Below, piece after piece: positions 1-6,584 of a stretch of 10,308 bases of DNA. The notes under the pieces are model-generated. The model did not search any database and was not told where the DNA came from. It worked only from the letters and a program-made list of their open reading frames with translations. This DNA comes from Bacteroidaceae bacterium (GTDB lineage: Bacteria > Bacteroidota > Bacteroidia > Bacteroidales > Bacteroidaceae): the NCBI GenBank assembly GCA_028707655.1, contig JAQWAN010000051.1, forward strand, positions 1-10,308. The letters are read 5' to 3'. Every line of letters starts with the position of its first letter. Positions within the stretch are counted from its first letter, which is position 1. The position numbers were made by a program, and so were the translations under genes.

Positions 1-1
1 G

Positions 2-1741
2 GGTAAGATTGTTTGTAAATTTTCTACCGGTGGACATAGCGGTGTAATGGTTCCAGTATATGCTTTTGGCCCTGGTGCAGAGAGCTTTACGGGTATCTAT
101 GAAAACACAGCTGTTTTCGATAAGATTCAAGCGTTAGTTAATTCAAGCGCAACGATTCCCTCCACTACAGCTGCTACTACAAGCTGCACGTCGGCATCTA
201 GTCCGGCAACACCGCTAACCACCTATAACTTGCCCTATAAAAACACCTATATAAAGGAGGCACTTGTAACGGAGAATGAATACAGAGTAGCAAAACCTGT
301 AACTACTATTCCGGGCACTTTTGAACAAGCAAAAGAGATACTACCTTTACCCTATTGGGAGGGACATGAAGATGCTATTGAGATGTATTGGAAGGCTTGG
401 GAGATAGCTGTTGGTAATATAAAAGCACCATTACCAGGGTCTGGTTTTGTGTCGAGCTATTTAGATACGGCCTATAATGGTAACATCTTTATGTGGGATT
501 CTGCGTTTATCACGATGTTTGCACGTTATGGTACCCGTTTTTTTAATTTTCAACAGACCATTGATAATTTCTATGCTAAGCAACATCCAGATGGCTTTAT
601 TTGCAGAGAGATAAAGGCAGATGGTGCCGATTGCTTTGAACGATACGACCCTACTAGTACAGGACCAAATATTCTCCCTTGGAGTGAGATGGTGTATTAT
701 AAACAGTTTGGCGATAGAGATCGTTTAAACAAGGTTTTTCCTGTGTTATGTGCCTATTACAAATGGTTGAAATTGAATCGCACATGGCAGAATGGTACCT
801 ATTGGAGTAGTGGATGGGGTACTGGTATGGACAATATGCCACGTGTGCCATCGGGATATAATAAGATCTATAGTAATGGTCATATGGTATGGTTAGATGC
901 TTGTTTGCAACAACTATATATGCCTAATCTACTTTTAGAGATGGGACTTTATTTAGAGCGTTGGCAAGAGATTGAGGAGTTCGAAGATGAGTCTGAGATG
1001 TTGAAGAACTACATCAATACCAATATGTGGGATGAGAAAGCTAATTTTCTTTTTGACCAATATGCAGATGGTTCGCTCTCCACAACCAAGGGTATTTACG
1101 CCTATTGGGCCCTGTTGACCGATGTGCTATCTACGCCACGATTAGATAAATTGGTACAAGAACTAAAGAATCCTGCTACTTTTAATAGAACACATCGTGT
1201 ACCTTCATTGGCTGCCAATCATCCTAAATATAAGGCTAATGGTAGATATTGGCAGGGTGGTGTATGGCCTAGTTCTAACTACATGGTTATTACGGGTCTT
1301 TACGAGAAGGGATATCGCAAAGAATCGTATGCTATTGCTTTGAACCATTATAATAATGTATTGTCTGTTTATAACAAGACACATACGTTTTGGGAATATT
1401 ATTCACCAGAAGCTGCTGAACCTGGCTTTATGGCACGTAAAGATTTTGTGGGTTGGACCGGTTTGCCACCTATTGCTGGTTTAATAGAGCAGTTGTTTGG
1501 CATCCATTCGTCTGTCTTTAATAAAACAATGACACTCGATGTGAATCTTCTAGATGCCTATGGTATTGCTAGATATCCTTATGGAAAAGAGGGAGTTGTG
1601 GCTATAAAAGTACACAAACGTCGTTCAAGCAAGCAGGAGCCTGTTGTAGAGGTAGAGAGTAATGTTTCTTTTAAACTGACCATTCGTTGGGGTAACCAAT
1701 CGAAAGAAGTAACCATTAAAGATGGAAAACAAATTGTATAA
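2..1741 (+). CDS. Alkaline phosphatase C-terminus fused to a GH63/GH37-like glycosidase (5' partial)
   Basis: The frame is open from base 2, so the ATG at 47 is an internal Met; residues here are counted from it. The visible start, with TGGHSG at about 26-43 and then YAFGPGAESFTGIYEN, is the C-terminal end of a PhoA-type alkaline phosphatase. Its His (35-37) corresponds to the Zn ligand His412 of E. coli PhoA. Such enzymes normally stop near residue 31. Here the frame continues through a Ser/Thr-rich linker (about 32-60) into an (alpha/alpha)6-barrel glycosidase (about 100-490). That domain has FMWDSAF (149-154), GWGTGMDNMPR with probable general acid Asp262, YWQGGVWPSSNY (401-412) and TFWEYYSPEA with probable base Glu450, followed by a small beta domain to the end. 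These residues fit the inverting GH63/mannosylglycerate hydrolase-like group; trehalase (GH37) is a relative. Substrate is unknown. The fold and fusion are clear, the exact specificity is not. Confidence 0.85.
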   Translation, partial: GKIVCKFSTGGHSGVMVPVYAFGPGAESFTGIYENTAVFDKIQALVNSSATIPSTTAATTSCTSASSPATPLTTYNLPYKNTYIKEALVTENEYRVAKPVTTIPGTFEQAKEILPLPYWEGHEDAIEMYWKAWEIAVGNIKAPLPGSGFVSSYLDTAYNGNIFMWDSAFITMFARYGTRFFNFQQTIDNFYAKQHPDGFICREIKADGADCFERYDPTSTGPNILPWSEMVYYKQFGDRDRLNKVFPVLCAYYKWLKLNRTWQNGTYWSSGWGTGMDNMPRVPSGYNKIYSNGHMVWLDACLQQLYMPNLLLEMGLYLERWQEIEEFEDESEMLKNYINTNMWDEKANFLFDQYADGSLSTTKGIYAYWALLTDVLSTPRLDKLVQELKNPATFNRTHRVPSLAANHPKYKANGRYWQGGVWPSSNYMVITGLYEKGYRKESYAIALNHYNNVLSVYNKTHTFWEYYSPEAAEPGFMARKDFVGWTGLPPIAGLIEQLFGIHSSVFNKTMTLDVNLLDAYGIARYPYGKEGVVAIKVHKRRSSKQEPVVEVESNVSFKLTIRWGNQSKEVTIKDGKQIV

Positions 1742-3083
1742 ATGTTTAGTATTGGCTCTATCGCTTTCTCTTTTCTCCTGTTCAACGGCGAAAAAAGAAA
1801 GGGATGTGCGGGTCATTATTGCTGCTGATCTTCATTTTGACCTCTTACCAGAGACCGATCAGTATTATCATGTTGTTGCGATGAATCAGTATAAGGATAT
1901 TCAAGCGGTAGTTATCGCGGGGGGTATCTTTGATAAGTCGCTACCCGAAATTTTATCGCTTTACCAACAACGTTATGAAAGGAATGGCTCGGGAGATGCG
2001 AAGAATATTCATTTTCCAGTCTATCCTGGTTTGGGTAATCATGACATTGACCCAGCAGTATCGGATAAGGGTGCAGACAACTTGAAGGGAAGAAAATTGA
2101 CACTCGACTATATGGACGCTTTGTTGCAGGCTAAGCTGAGCAGTGGCGAGCTATTAAATGTGCATGCTTCTAGTAGGAGCTGCTCCTGGAATATAGGGGA
2201 TGTGCATTTTATCCAGGGTCAACGCTATGCAGGCGACACAACCTATTGTGCCAGTAATTATGATTGGCTCGAAAATGATTTAAAGAAATATGCAGCTACG
2301 GGTAATCCTGTGGTTTATATTCAACATTATGGTGTGGACAACTGGGCCTTGACATGGTGGCCACAAGCGGATAGAAATAGACTCTTCGACCTTCTTGAAC
2401 AGTATAATCTAGCTGCTTTTTTTGTGGGGCATACCCATGAAGCTTCTATTCAGTGGTATCGTGGTTATCCTATTTATCAAGTAAATAATGCGTGGAAAGA
2501 TGGAGATGGCAATGGTTCTTTTGCACTCTTAGAGATAAAAGGGGATTCTGTTTCTGTGAAAAACTGTAGTGTTTTAAATGATAAAGGTGCAGTAAAAGAG
2601 ATGGCGCCTATTCTAAAGGAGAAGTTGCCCTTAGAGGTTAATAAGGAGGTGTTGTATACGGCTTTCTCGCATAACGATTATGCACAAGAAAATCCGTTGT
2701 TAGATGCCATTGCTTTTAGATTCAATTGTGTAGAAGCCGACTTATGGGCTATAGATGGCGAATTATATGTTTCTCATGATCGTCCTACTCCCGCCGCTGT
2801 TATTACTTTTTCTACTCTCTATTTAAAACCGTTGATGCAGCGTCTATCTATTAATAATGGTAGGGTATATACGGAGAGCAGTCGCCCTTTTTATTTGATG
2901 ATTGATTGTAAAAACGATGGAGAGAAAGTCTACAACCTACTTAAGAAACAGTTGCACAACCCTATCAAGAGCTTTTTTGTGCGGTTGAAAATGGATGTTA
3001 TGTTGAACGTCCTATCCTTTTGTTTTTGTCGGGTAATCAACCTACCTCTATTACAAAGGAGAAGAATCGTTTTGTCTTTTTAG
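1722..3083 (+). CDS. Metallophosphoesterase lipoprotein with truncated AIM6/PI-PLC-like domain (frameshifted)
   Basis: The ATG at 1722 overlaps the previous gene by 20 nt and is the start that gives a proper lipoprotein signal (Lys4/Lys7, hydrophobic core, LFSC with Cys20). Residues 30-275 are a calcineurin-like metallophosphoesterase: ADLHFD (Asp36, His38), GNHD (105-108), QHYG (His202) and GHTH (236-239). The usual GDxxD motif reads GGIFD (67-71), so the Asp that bridges the two metals is Gly68. From about 310 a second domain starts with SHNDY (316-320), VEADLW (Glu338, Asp340), VSHD (350-353) and LMIDCK (392-397). This is the pattern of AIM6-like members of the PI-PLC/GDPD TIM-barrel superfamily. 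Homologous sequence ends at Phe419; the last 34 residues are out-of-frame and lack similarity. The C-terminal half continues in another frame to 3364. It probably hydrolyses phosphodiesters or phosphomonoesters in the periplasm or at the membrane, if it is active. Confidence 0.82.
   Translation: MENKLYKCLVLALSLSLFSCSTAKKERDVRVIIAADLHFDLLPETDQYYHVVAMNQYKDIQAVVIAGGIFDKSLPEILSLYQQRYERNGSGDAKNIHFPVYPGLGNHDIDPAVSDKGADNLKGRKLTLDYMDALLQAKLSSGELLNVHASSRSCSWNIGDVHFIQGQRYAGDTTYCASNYDWLENDLKKYAATGNPVVYIQHYGVDNWALTWWPQADRNRLFDLLEQYNLAAFFVGHTHEASIQWYRGYPIYQVNNAWKDGDGNGSFALLEIKGDSVSVKNCSVLNDKGAVKEMAPILKEKLPLEVNKEVLYTAFSHNDYAQENPLLDAIAFRFNCVEADLWAIDGELYVSHDRPTPAAVITFSTLYLKPLMQRLSINNGRVYTESSRPFYLMIDCKNDGEKVYNLLKKQLHNPIKSFFVRLKMDVMLNVLSFCFCRVINLPLLQRRRIVLSF
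2973..2978 (+). other. Frameshift point at T6 run
   Basis: Reading agc ttt ttt gtg keeps the original frame and soon loses similarity. Reading the last T twice, or supposing seven Ts, gives S-F-F-C-A-V-E-N-G and restores the domain. The zero-frame heptamer is C TTT TTT, not a canonical X XXY YYZ slippery site because its first base is C. No strong downstream stem is evident, so programmed slippage is the weaker explanation. Confidence 0.7.
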
Positions 3084-3364
3084 ATGGAAAACTATCCTCT
3101 ATTGGTAAAGCCGTTTCTCCCCTATTAACGCCTGTGGTAAGCGATTGTTTTACCGATTATTTCTCTTGGAATGGCAGAGGAGAGATGCCGAAAGATCAAT
3201 TGGAGAAGATGCGTCAAATCATTCAGTCTGTTCACCAAGAGGGGAAACAGATAAGATGGTGGGGAGCAAAAGATACGGTTACTGTTTCTCGATTGTTTAT
3301 ACGCGAAGACGTAGATTTAGTGGGGGCAGACAATTTGGAAGATTTAGCAAACACTTTAAAATAG
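2978..3364 (+). pseudogene. Out-of-frame C-terminal half of the AIM6/PI-PLC-like domain
   Basis: This frame is one base behind that of the upstream gene. From 2978 it reads CAVENGCYVERPILLFLSGN, then a DGKL segment, FSWNG, and near the end EDVDLVGADNLEDLANTL. The order (xSGNxP, DGxL, WxGxGxM, amphipathic helix, VDLxxxDxLxxL) matches the last third of AIM6-like domains, so it directly continues the domain begun in the upstream frame. Adding one T to the T run at 2973-2978 joins both parts into a protein of about 547 residues. A TTG at 3020 could be taken as a start, but it falls in the middle of a beta strand of the domain, so an independent gene is unlikely. Explanations are a real frameshift mutation, a homopolymer sequencing error or recoding; the first two are more likely. 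Confidence 0.75.
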
Positions 3365-3377
3365 CGCTATTTTAAAG
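3354..3377. repeat. Perfect 24-bp palindrome over the stop codon
   Basis: Two 12-base half sites (CTTTAAAATAGC and its exact complement) abut with no spacer, and the stop codon of the restored phosphodiesterase frame (3362-3364) lies inside. As RNA it could form an 8-10 bp hairpin with a tetraloop. No T run follows, so alone it is a poor intrinsic terminator. It could be a 3'-end stabilising stem or a dyad protein site; the sequence does not decide. Confidence 0.6.
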
Positions 3378-3387
3378 AAATAGAGAT

Positions 3388-3455
3388 AACCTTTGCTGTT
3401 GTGTAGTTGCCATCTGCTTTAGTGAGTGGCTACTACCCAATAGGCAAAGGTTTTT
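3388..3455 (+). terminator. Probable intrinsic terminator / structured 3' element
   Basis: AACCTTTGC (3388-3396) pairs with GCAAAGGTT (3444-3452). Inside, GTAGTTGCCA (3403-3412) pairs with TGGCTACTAC (3427-3436) with a single T/T mismatch, leaving a 14-nt apical loop. Five Ts end the element at 3451-3455. It lies about 25-90 nt after the plus-strand cassette and before the convergent pdxH, the expected place for a terminator. The stem is longer and more interrupted than usual, so it might also be a small structured RNA. Confidence 0.5.
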
Positions 3456-3472
3456 AGGATAAACCCTATTGG
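3437..3472. repeat. Inverted repeat overlapping the 3388-3455 stem
   Basis: CCAATAGG (3437-3444) and CCTATTGG (3465-3472) are perfect 8-base inverted repeats separated by 20 nt. The left arm falls inside the outer stem of the neighbouring element and shares its base 3444. The two pairings therefore cross: they either compete or form a pseudoknot-like fold. No downstream T run is visible on either strand. Confidence 0.45.
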
Positions 3473-3494
3473 TAAACAGAGAGAATGCTGTAGA

Positions 3495-3510
3495 GATTAG
3501 GGGGCTAATC
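3495..3510. repeat. Small hairpin over the pdxH stop codon
   Basis: GATTAG (3495-3500) and CTAATC (3505-3510) flank a GGGG loop, and the flanking bases 3494/3511 also pair. The minus-strand pdxH stop (3497-3499) lies inside. There is no T run after it on the minus strand, so it may only protect the 3' end or be incidental. Confidence 0.3.
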
Positions 3511-4135
3511 TGTTTTTCTCCCAATCGCCATTGGCTTGTTGCGTGTATTGTATCCGGTCGTGTAGTCGGTTCTCTCGCCCCTGCCAGAACTCAAAACGTG
3601 TAGGGGTAACACCATACCCTCCCCAGTTATCGGGGCGTTTAATCGCTTTCCCTGTCCATTTGATAGACTCCGCCACAAAAGCTCTCATAATCTGCATTCG
3701 ACTAGTAATAATTTTACTTTGTGGCGAGATGCGTGCACCTATTCTGCTTTTATAGGGCCTGCTAGCAAAATAGTTATTCGACTTTTCTTCTGCATATTTC
3801 TCCACCTTTCCCTCGATATGGACCTGTCTCTCTAGTTTATGCCAGACAAAAGAGAGGGAGATATAGGGGTTTTCTGCCAACTGTTGTCCTTTCCGACTCT
3901 CGTAGTTGCTAAAGAAGATGAACTGCCCGTTTTCTACCCCCTTTAATAGGACTGTTCGTGTGGAGGGGTGTCCTGCAGCGGAAACAGTGGCTATAACCAT
4001 TGCGGTAGGTTCCTCTGCTTTTTCTTGGATAGCCTCTTCTAGCCATTGTTCAAATTGTTGGAATGGGTTCGTATGGGTGTTCGACTTTGTCAATTTACCC
4101 CTCTTATATTCTTGACGTATATTGGATAGTTTCAT
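3497..4135 (-). CDS. pdxH: Pyridoxamine 5'-phosphate oxidase
   Basis: A cytoplasmic FMN-dependent oxidase that converts pyridoxine 5'-phosphate and pyridoxamine 5'-phosphate to pyridoxal 5'-phosphate, the last step of B6 synthesis and salvage. The 212-residue protein has the normal family length. It begins MKLSNIRQEY and carries TRTVLLKG (59-66) and NYESRKG (77-83) for FMN contact, SRIGARISPQS (130-140), RPDNWGGYGVTPT (167-179) and the C-terminal family signature FEFWQGRENRLHDR (181-194), ending in NRLAP. It has no signal peptide, as expected. The gene stands alone on the minus strand, convergent with the phosphoesterase cassette and 188 nt downstream of the GH3 stop. The terminator at 4240-4277 lies in between, so it probably has its own promoter within 4136-4239. 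All key motifs look intact. Confidence 0.97.
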   Translation of the reverse strand: MKLSNIRQEYKRGKLTKSNTHTNPFQQFEQWLEEAIQEKAEEPTAMVIATVSAAGHPSTRTVLLKGVENGQFIFFSNYESRKGQQLAENPYISLSFVWHKLERQVHIEGKVEKYAEEKSNNYFASRPYKSRIGARISPQSKIITSRMQIMRAFVAESIKWTGKAIKRPDNWGGYGVTPTRFEFWQGRENRLHDRIQYTQQANGDWEKNRLAP

Positions 4136-4239
4136 CGGATTCTATTATGGTGAAAGCTAAAAGTAGGTAAAATATGGCAAGTTGCTGATAAAATTGCTGC
4201 ATAAAATGTGGAAAGATTGGAAAATTTAGTCGATAAAAG
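4136..4239 (-). promoter_or_regulatory. Presumed pdxH leader and promoter region
   Basis: The stretch between the upstream terminator and the pdxH ATG is AT-rich and contains no convincing gene. On the minus strand TACTTTTA resembles the Bacteroidota -7 element TAnnTTTG except for the last base, but no TTTG-like -33 element lies at the right distance. A promoter is inferred from gene arrangement and its exact position is not resolved. Confidence 0.3.
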
Positions 4240-4277
4240 AACAGAGACCGCCTTTCTATAGAAAGACAGCCTCTGTT
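4240..4277 (-). terminator. Intrinsic terminator of the glucan operon
   Basis: AACAGAG (4240-4246) pairs with CTCTGTT (4271-4277). The perfect palindrome CTTTCTATAGAAAG (4252-4265) sits inside. On the minus-strand RNA, G-U pairs join these into an unbroken 17-bp stem with a UAUA loop, followed by CUUUUA (4239-4234). It begins 46 nt after the GH3 stop, so it closes the susD-to-GH3 transcript and insulates pdxH. Confidence 0.85.
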
Positions 4278-4323
4278 TACTGCGAAAGATTATTAATCCG
4301 TTACCTTAACAAAACAAATTATT

Positions 4324-6582
4324 TTAGCGGACTACCTCAAAAGAAAGTTCTTTACCGCTATTACTATCTGTGGCTACCCAAAGTCCAAATTGACCCGCTT
4401 CAACCACCTCTTTCATATCTATATTACAAAAAGCTAATTCGCTAATTGGAAGTTCAAAAGTAACCTTTTCTGTTTGACCAGGAAGTAGATGTATTCTTTT
4501 GAATCGTTTTAACTCCTTAACAGGTCTAGTAACAGAACCTACTTTATCTTGTATGTAGAGTTGTGCTACCTCTGTGCCTTTATAATCACCCGTATTCTTT
4601 AAATCGAAAGTGACGGTAAGCACATCCTTTTTTTGCAGTTTAGTGGCTGATAATAGGATGTTACTATACGCAAAAGTGGTGTAAGATAGTCCATAACCAA
4701 ATGGGAATAATGGGTCGAAGCCTGCATCTAGATAAAATGATGTACATCCCAATGAGGTCTGTCCAGCTGCAACAGGAATCTGATCTAACAAGGTTTCGTT
4801 GCGAGTGGCTGGTCTACCTGTGTTCTTGTGGGAATAATACATTGGGATTTGTCCTACCATTTTAGGAAATGTGATAGGTGTTTTACCACTTGGTGTGGCT
4901 ACTCCAGTTAATAAATCGGCCAAAGCTGGTCCACCCATTGTACCTGGATGGAAGCTATATAAAACAGCATCCGATAGGTTCACCTCTTTTTCTATGGTTA
5001 GTGGACGTCCTGCCATAACAACGGTTATTAATGGTTTGCCAGTACGTTTTAATGCTTCAATAAGGGCTGTTTGTGCACCTTGTAAATCTAGATTAGCGAG
5101 TGAATGTGCTTCTCCCGACAAGATAGATTCTTCTCCAACAAAAACGATAACAGCATCGGCTCTTTTTGCAGCGTTTGTTACTTTTCTAAACTGTTGTGTA
5201 GATTTGTCTCTTGTATAGGCTAAACCGGGTTCATAAAGAACACGCATGTTGCGCTCCTTCGCTATCTTTTTCAATGCAGCTAATGGCGTTTGTGTATGCG
5301 ATTTCTCGCCATCGAACACCCATGTACCTAGTTGTTCATAGGGTGCATCTGCCATTGGTCCCACTACAGCAATTGTTTTAATCTTGTTGGATAGTGGTAG
5401 TGTGTTATTTTTGTTTTTAAGTAGGATAGCCGATTCTATGGCTGCACGTTTTGCTGCAAGAAGATGTGCCTCGTCGTACATCACCGATGGTTTGGTGGTA
5501 TCTACATATGGGTTTTCAAATAGTCCGAGCTGGAATTTGACGCGTAAAATGTTTCGAACAGCATTGTCAATGGTTGTTTCAGATACTGCTCCCTCTTTTA
5601 CTAGTTGTGGAAGTTGCTCTACAAACATATGACTTACCATCTCCATGTCAACACCTGCGTTTACAGCTTTTTCTGCTGCATCTTTGTCGTTTACTGCAAA
5701 GCCATGTGTAATCATCTCTTGTGCAGACCCCCAGTCGGTTACAACAAATCCTTTAAAGCCCCATTCCTCTCTTAGTATTTTTTTCAGAATTAACTGATTA
5801 CCACTAGATGGAATCCCGTTGTTATCATTAAAGGAGGTCATAAAAGTGGTTGCACCAGCTTCTACTGCAGCTTTAAAAGGTGGTAGATATACATTGCGCA
5901 TTAAGCGTTCTGGTATATAGGTGGAGTTGTAATCTCTTCCGCCTTCTACGGCTCCATATCCTACAAAATGTTTAGGACAAGCAGCTATAGAGGAGGCTAA
6001 ATGAAGAGAATCGCCTTGAAAACCTCTTACCATAGCAGCTCCCATAACGGAGGTGAGGTAGCTATCTTCTCCACAGCCCTCCGAAATACGTCCCCAACGT
6101 GGGTCGCGAGCAATATCAATCATCGGTGCGAAGGTCCATCGTATACCAACAGAAGCGGCTTCAACAGCTGCTACACGTGCACCTTGATAGGCTACATCTG
6201 GGTCAAAGGAAGCGCCTTGTCCTAATGGAATAGGAAAGATGGTTTTAAATCCATGTATCACATCTCGTGCAATTAAAAGCGGGATACCTAAGCGTGACTC
6301 CTCAACAGCAATGTTTTGCAAAGCATTGATACGTTGTGGTTCTGCTTCATTTAAGATAGAACCTACCTCGCCTCTTTTGATAGCGGGTCCCATCTCTTCC
6401 AATTTGATGGAGGAGCTAATTTGGTTCATTTGACCAATTTTCTCTTCCAGTGTCATTTTAGAGAGTAGCTGCTCTACTTTTGTTTCTATTATACTATCTC
6501 TCGTTTGCTCTCCTGCTTTTTTGCCACAGGATAGAAGGGATGCTAGTACTAATGTTGTTGCCATTAATTTTAGTTGTCTCAT
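4324..6582 (-). CDS. GH3 beta-glucosidase lipoprotein (BglX-type)
   Basis: A retaining glycoside hydrolase of family GH3 that removes glucose from the non-reducing end of beta-glucan oligosaccharides. The 752-residue protein starts with a lipoprotein signal (LLSC, Cys19); the following GKKAGEQ is not acidic, favouring the periplasmic side. The N-terminal TIM-barrel has ARDVIHG (105-111), IDIARDPRWGR (155-165), PKHFVGYGAVEGGRDY (203-218) and VVTDWGS with nucleophile Asp283. The alpha/beta sandwich domain carries VGEESILSGEAHS with probable acid/base Glu491. A fibronectin-III-like C-terminal domain (about 638-750) includes NTGDYKGTEVAQLYI and RPVKELKRF. This order and length are typical of BglX-like enzymes. 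The start lies 2 nt after the GH16 stop, so translation is probably coupled. Linkage preference is inferred from context only; xylosidase activity is less likely but not excluded. Confidence 0.93.
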   Translation of the reverse strand: MRQLKLMATTLVLASLLSCGKKAGEQTRDSIIETKVEQLLSKMTLEEKIGQMNQISSSIKLEEMGPAIKRGEVGSILNEAEPQRINALQNIAVEESRLGIPLLIARDVIHGFKTIFPIPLGQGASFDPDVAYQGARVAAVEAASVGIRWTFAPMIDIARDPRWGRISEGCGEDSYLTSVMGAAMVRGFQGDSLHLASSIAACPKHFVGYGAVEGGRDYNSTYIPERLMRNVYLPPFKAAVEAGATTFMTSFNDNNGIPSSGNQLILKKILREEWGFKGFVVTDWGSAQEMITHGFAVNDKDAAEKAVNAGVDMEMVSHMFVEQLPQLVKEGAVSETTIDNAVRNILRVKFQLGLFENPYVDTTKPSVMYDEAHLLAAKRAAIESAILLKNKNNTLPLSNKIKTIAVVGPMADAPYEQLGTWVFDGEKSHTQTPLAALKKIAKERNMRVLYEPGLAYTRDKSTQQFRKVTNAAKRADAVIVFVGEESILSGEAHSLANLDLQGAQTALIEALKRTGKPLITVVMAGRPLTIEKEVNLSDAVLYSFHPGTMGGPALADLLTGVATPSGKTPITFPKMVGQIPMYYSHKNTGRPATRNETLLDQIPVAAGQTSLGCTSFYLDAGFDPLFPFGYGLSYTTFAYSNILLSATKLQKKDVLTVTFDLKNTGDYKGTEVAQLYIQDKVGSVTRPVKELKRFKRIHLLPGQTEKVTFELPISELAFCNIDMKEVVEAGQFGLWVATDSNSGKELSFEVVR

Positions 6583-6584
6583 AT

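Noticed and set aside
47..49. ATG at 47 as a gene start
   Set aside because: Codons before it encode the conserved alkaline phosphatase TGGHSG motif in the same frame, so the gene begins left of the window.
3020..3364. Independent small gene starting at TTG 3020
   Set aside because: Its residues continue the AIM6-like domain, and homologous sequence in the same frame extends back to 2978.
3145..3375. Plus-strand 76-residue reading frame
   Set aside because: It overlaps the AIM6-like C-terminal sequence in another frame, is rich in Arg and Cys and has no recognisable motif.
4136..4239. A defined Bacteroidota promoter (TTTG / TAnnTTTG) for pdxH
   Set aside because: Only a partial -7-like match was found and no -33 element at proper spacing, so no exact promoter is claimed.
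4871..5218. Plus-strand 115-residue reading frame
   Set aside because: It lies wholly antisense to the GH3 catalytic region and reflects the codon pattern of that gene.
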